DNA of 64,000 bases from NCBI RefSeq assembly GCF_014083865.1, contig NZ_JACEFA010000011.1:17428-81427 (forward strand). The letters run 5' to 3'. The translations under genes were made by a program, and so were the position numbers. The notes below the pieces were generated by a model. That model was not told where the DNA came from. It ran no database searches and worked only from the letters and a program-made list of their open reading frames with translations. Positions 63,598 through 64,000 of this stretch are shown here, in pieces (position 1 is the first letter of the stretch; every line of letters starts with the position of its first letter). This DNA comes from Paraliobacillus salinarum (GTDB lineage: Bacteria > Bacillota > Bacilli > Bacillales > Amphibacillaceae).

Positions 63598-63601
63598 CAT
63601 T

Positions 63602-63718
63602 GCCTAGCGACGTCCTACTCTCACAGGGGCAAGGCCCCAACTACCATCGGCGCTGAAGAGCTTAACTACTGTGTTCGGCATGGGAACAGGTGTGACCTCT
63701 TCGCTATTGTCACCAGAC
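63602..63718 (-). rRNA. rrf: 5S ribosomal RNA
   Basis: About 117 nt with the conserved central sequence (GCGAAGAGGTCACACC, CCGAACACAGTAGTTAAGC, GTGAGAGTAGGACG). The ends TGTCTGGTGAC and GTCGCTAGGCA pair as helix I. Ends are estimated to within 2 nt. It follows 23S with a spacer of about 160 nt without a tRNA. Confidence 0.96.
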
Positions 63719-63880
63719 ATTTGTTTGTTTATTCATAATTTCAAGGACAAGGTATATTATATTAACTTTTATTAAGAAAAGCAAGTGTTTTTTTAATATT
63801 TTTTTATAATGTACCTTTTGTTTAAAGGATGTACCTTCAAAACTAGATAAGACAGACAAGTATTCATATTTTTAAATATA

Positions 63881-64000
63881 GTTAAGTCCTCGATCGATTA
63901 GTATTCGTCAGCTGCACGTGTCACCACGCTTCCACCTCGAACCTATCTACCTCATCGTCTCTGAGGGATCTTACTCTAAAAGATGGGAAGTCTCATCTTG
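63881..64000 (-). rRNA. rrl: 23S ribosomal RNA, 3' end only
   Basis: The minus strand ends with the typical 3' sequence TAATCGATCGAGGACTTAAC; the rest of the gene lies beyond the right edge. The 3' end is set at the final AAC and is approximate. Confidence 0.94.

Noticed and set aside
63719..63880. tRNA gene in the 23S-5S spacer
   Set aside because: No cloverleaf or TTCGA-type T-arm seen; only AT-rich spacer.

Overview
The window is a chromosomal segment of a low-GC, Gram-positive, probably spore-forming member of the Bacillaceae. The evidence is the B. subtilis-like order of the rrn - ctsR - gltX - sigH - rpoBC - str - S10 - spc - alpha region, a sigH gene, a CtsR/McsA/McsB/ClpC cassette, RNase Mini-III and Rae1, AGGAGG-type ribosome binding sites and frequent TTG/GTG starts. 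A genus cannot be fixed from this sequence alone; a halophilic or alkaliphilic Bacillaceae lineage is a guess.

Nearly everything from 9.1 kb to the right end is on the minus strand, so the biological reading direction runs from 64000 down to 1. In that direction: the 3' end of 23S rRNA and a 5S rRNA; degV and an mgtC-like gene; ctsR-mcsA-mcsB-clpC (class III heat shock); radA; yacL; gltX-[Cys T-box]-cysE-cysS-mrnC-rlmB-rae1-sigH; rpmG-secE-nusG; rplK-rplA; rplJ-rplL-(methyltransferase)-rpoB-rpoC; rplGB-rpsL-rpsG-fusA-tuf; the complete S10/spc/alpha ribosomal protein cluster from rpsJ to rplQ; the energising module of the ECF vitamin transporters (ecfA1-ecfA2-ecfT) with truA; and rplM-rpsI. 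Together this is most of the cell's ribosome, RNA polymerase core, translocon and elongation factor supply, with leader elements (T-box, L10, L13, S10 and a duplicated L1-like motif) that couple it to amino acid supply and ribosomal protein levels.

Compared with the B. subtilis order, three sets of genes are missing where they would be expected: disA (between radA and yacL), ispD-ispF (between yacL and gltX) and map (between adk and the KOW gene before infA). A dyad-rich non-coding stretch of about 430 bp sits where map should be.

The left 10.7 kb is accessory. It holds a MerR-regulator/FAD-monooxygenase operon whose promoter has the 19-bp spacer and internal dyad typical of MerR targets; a PadR/DUF2812 pair; a divergent pair of putative general-stress units (YihY/BrkB membrane protein versus two DUF948 proteins), each with a SigB-like promoter; and, running off the left edge, a very large secreted surface protein. 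That protein has a CnaB-like domain followed by a stalk built from an exactly 840-bp tandem duplication of an A-B pair of isopeptide-type domains.

No CRISPR array, insertion sequence, prophage or tRNA gene was found.
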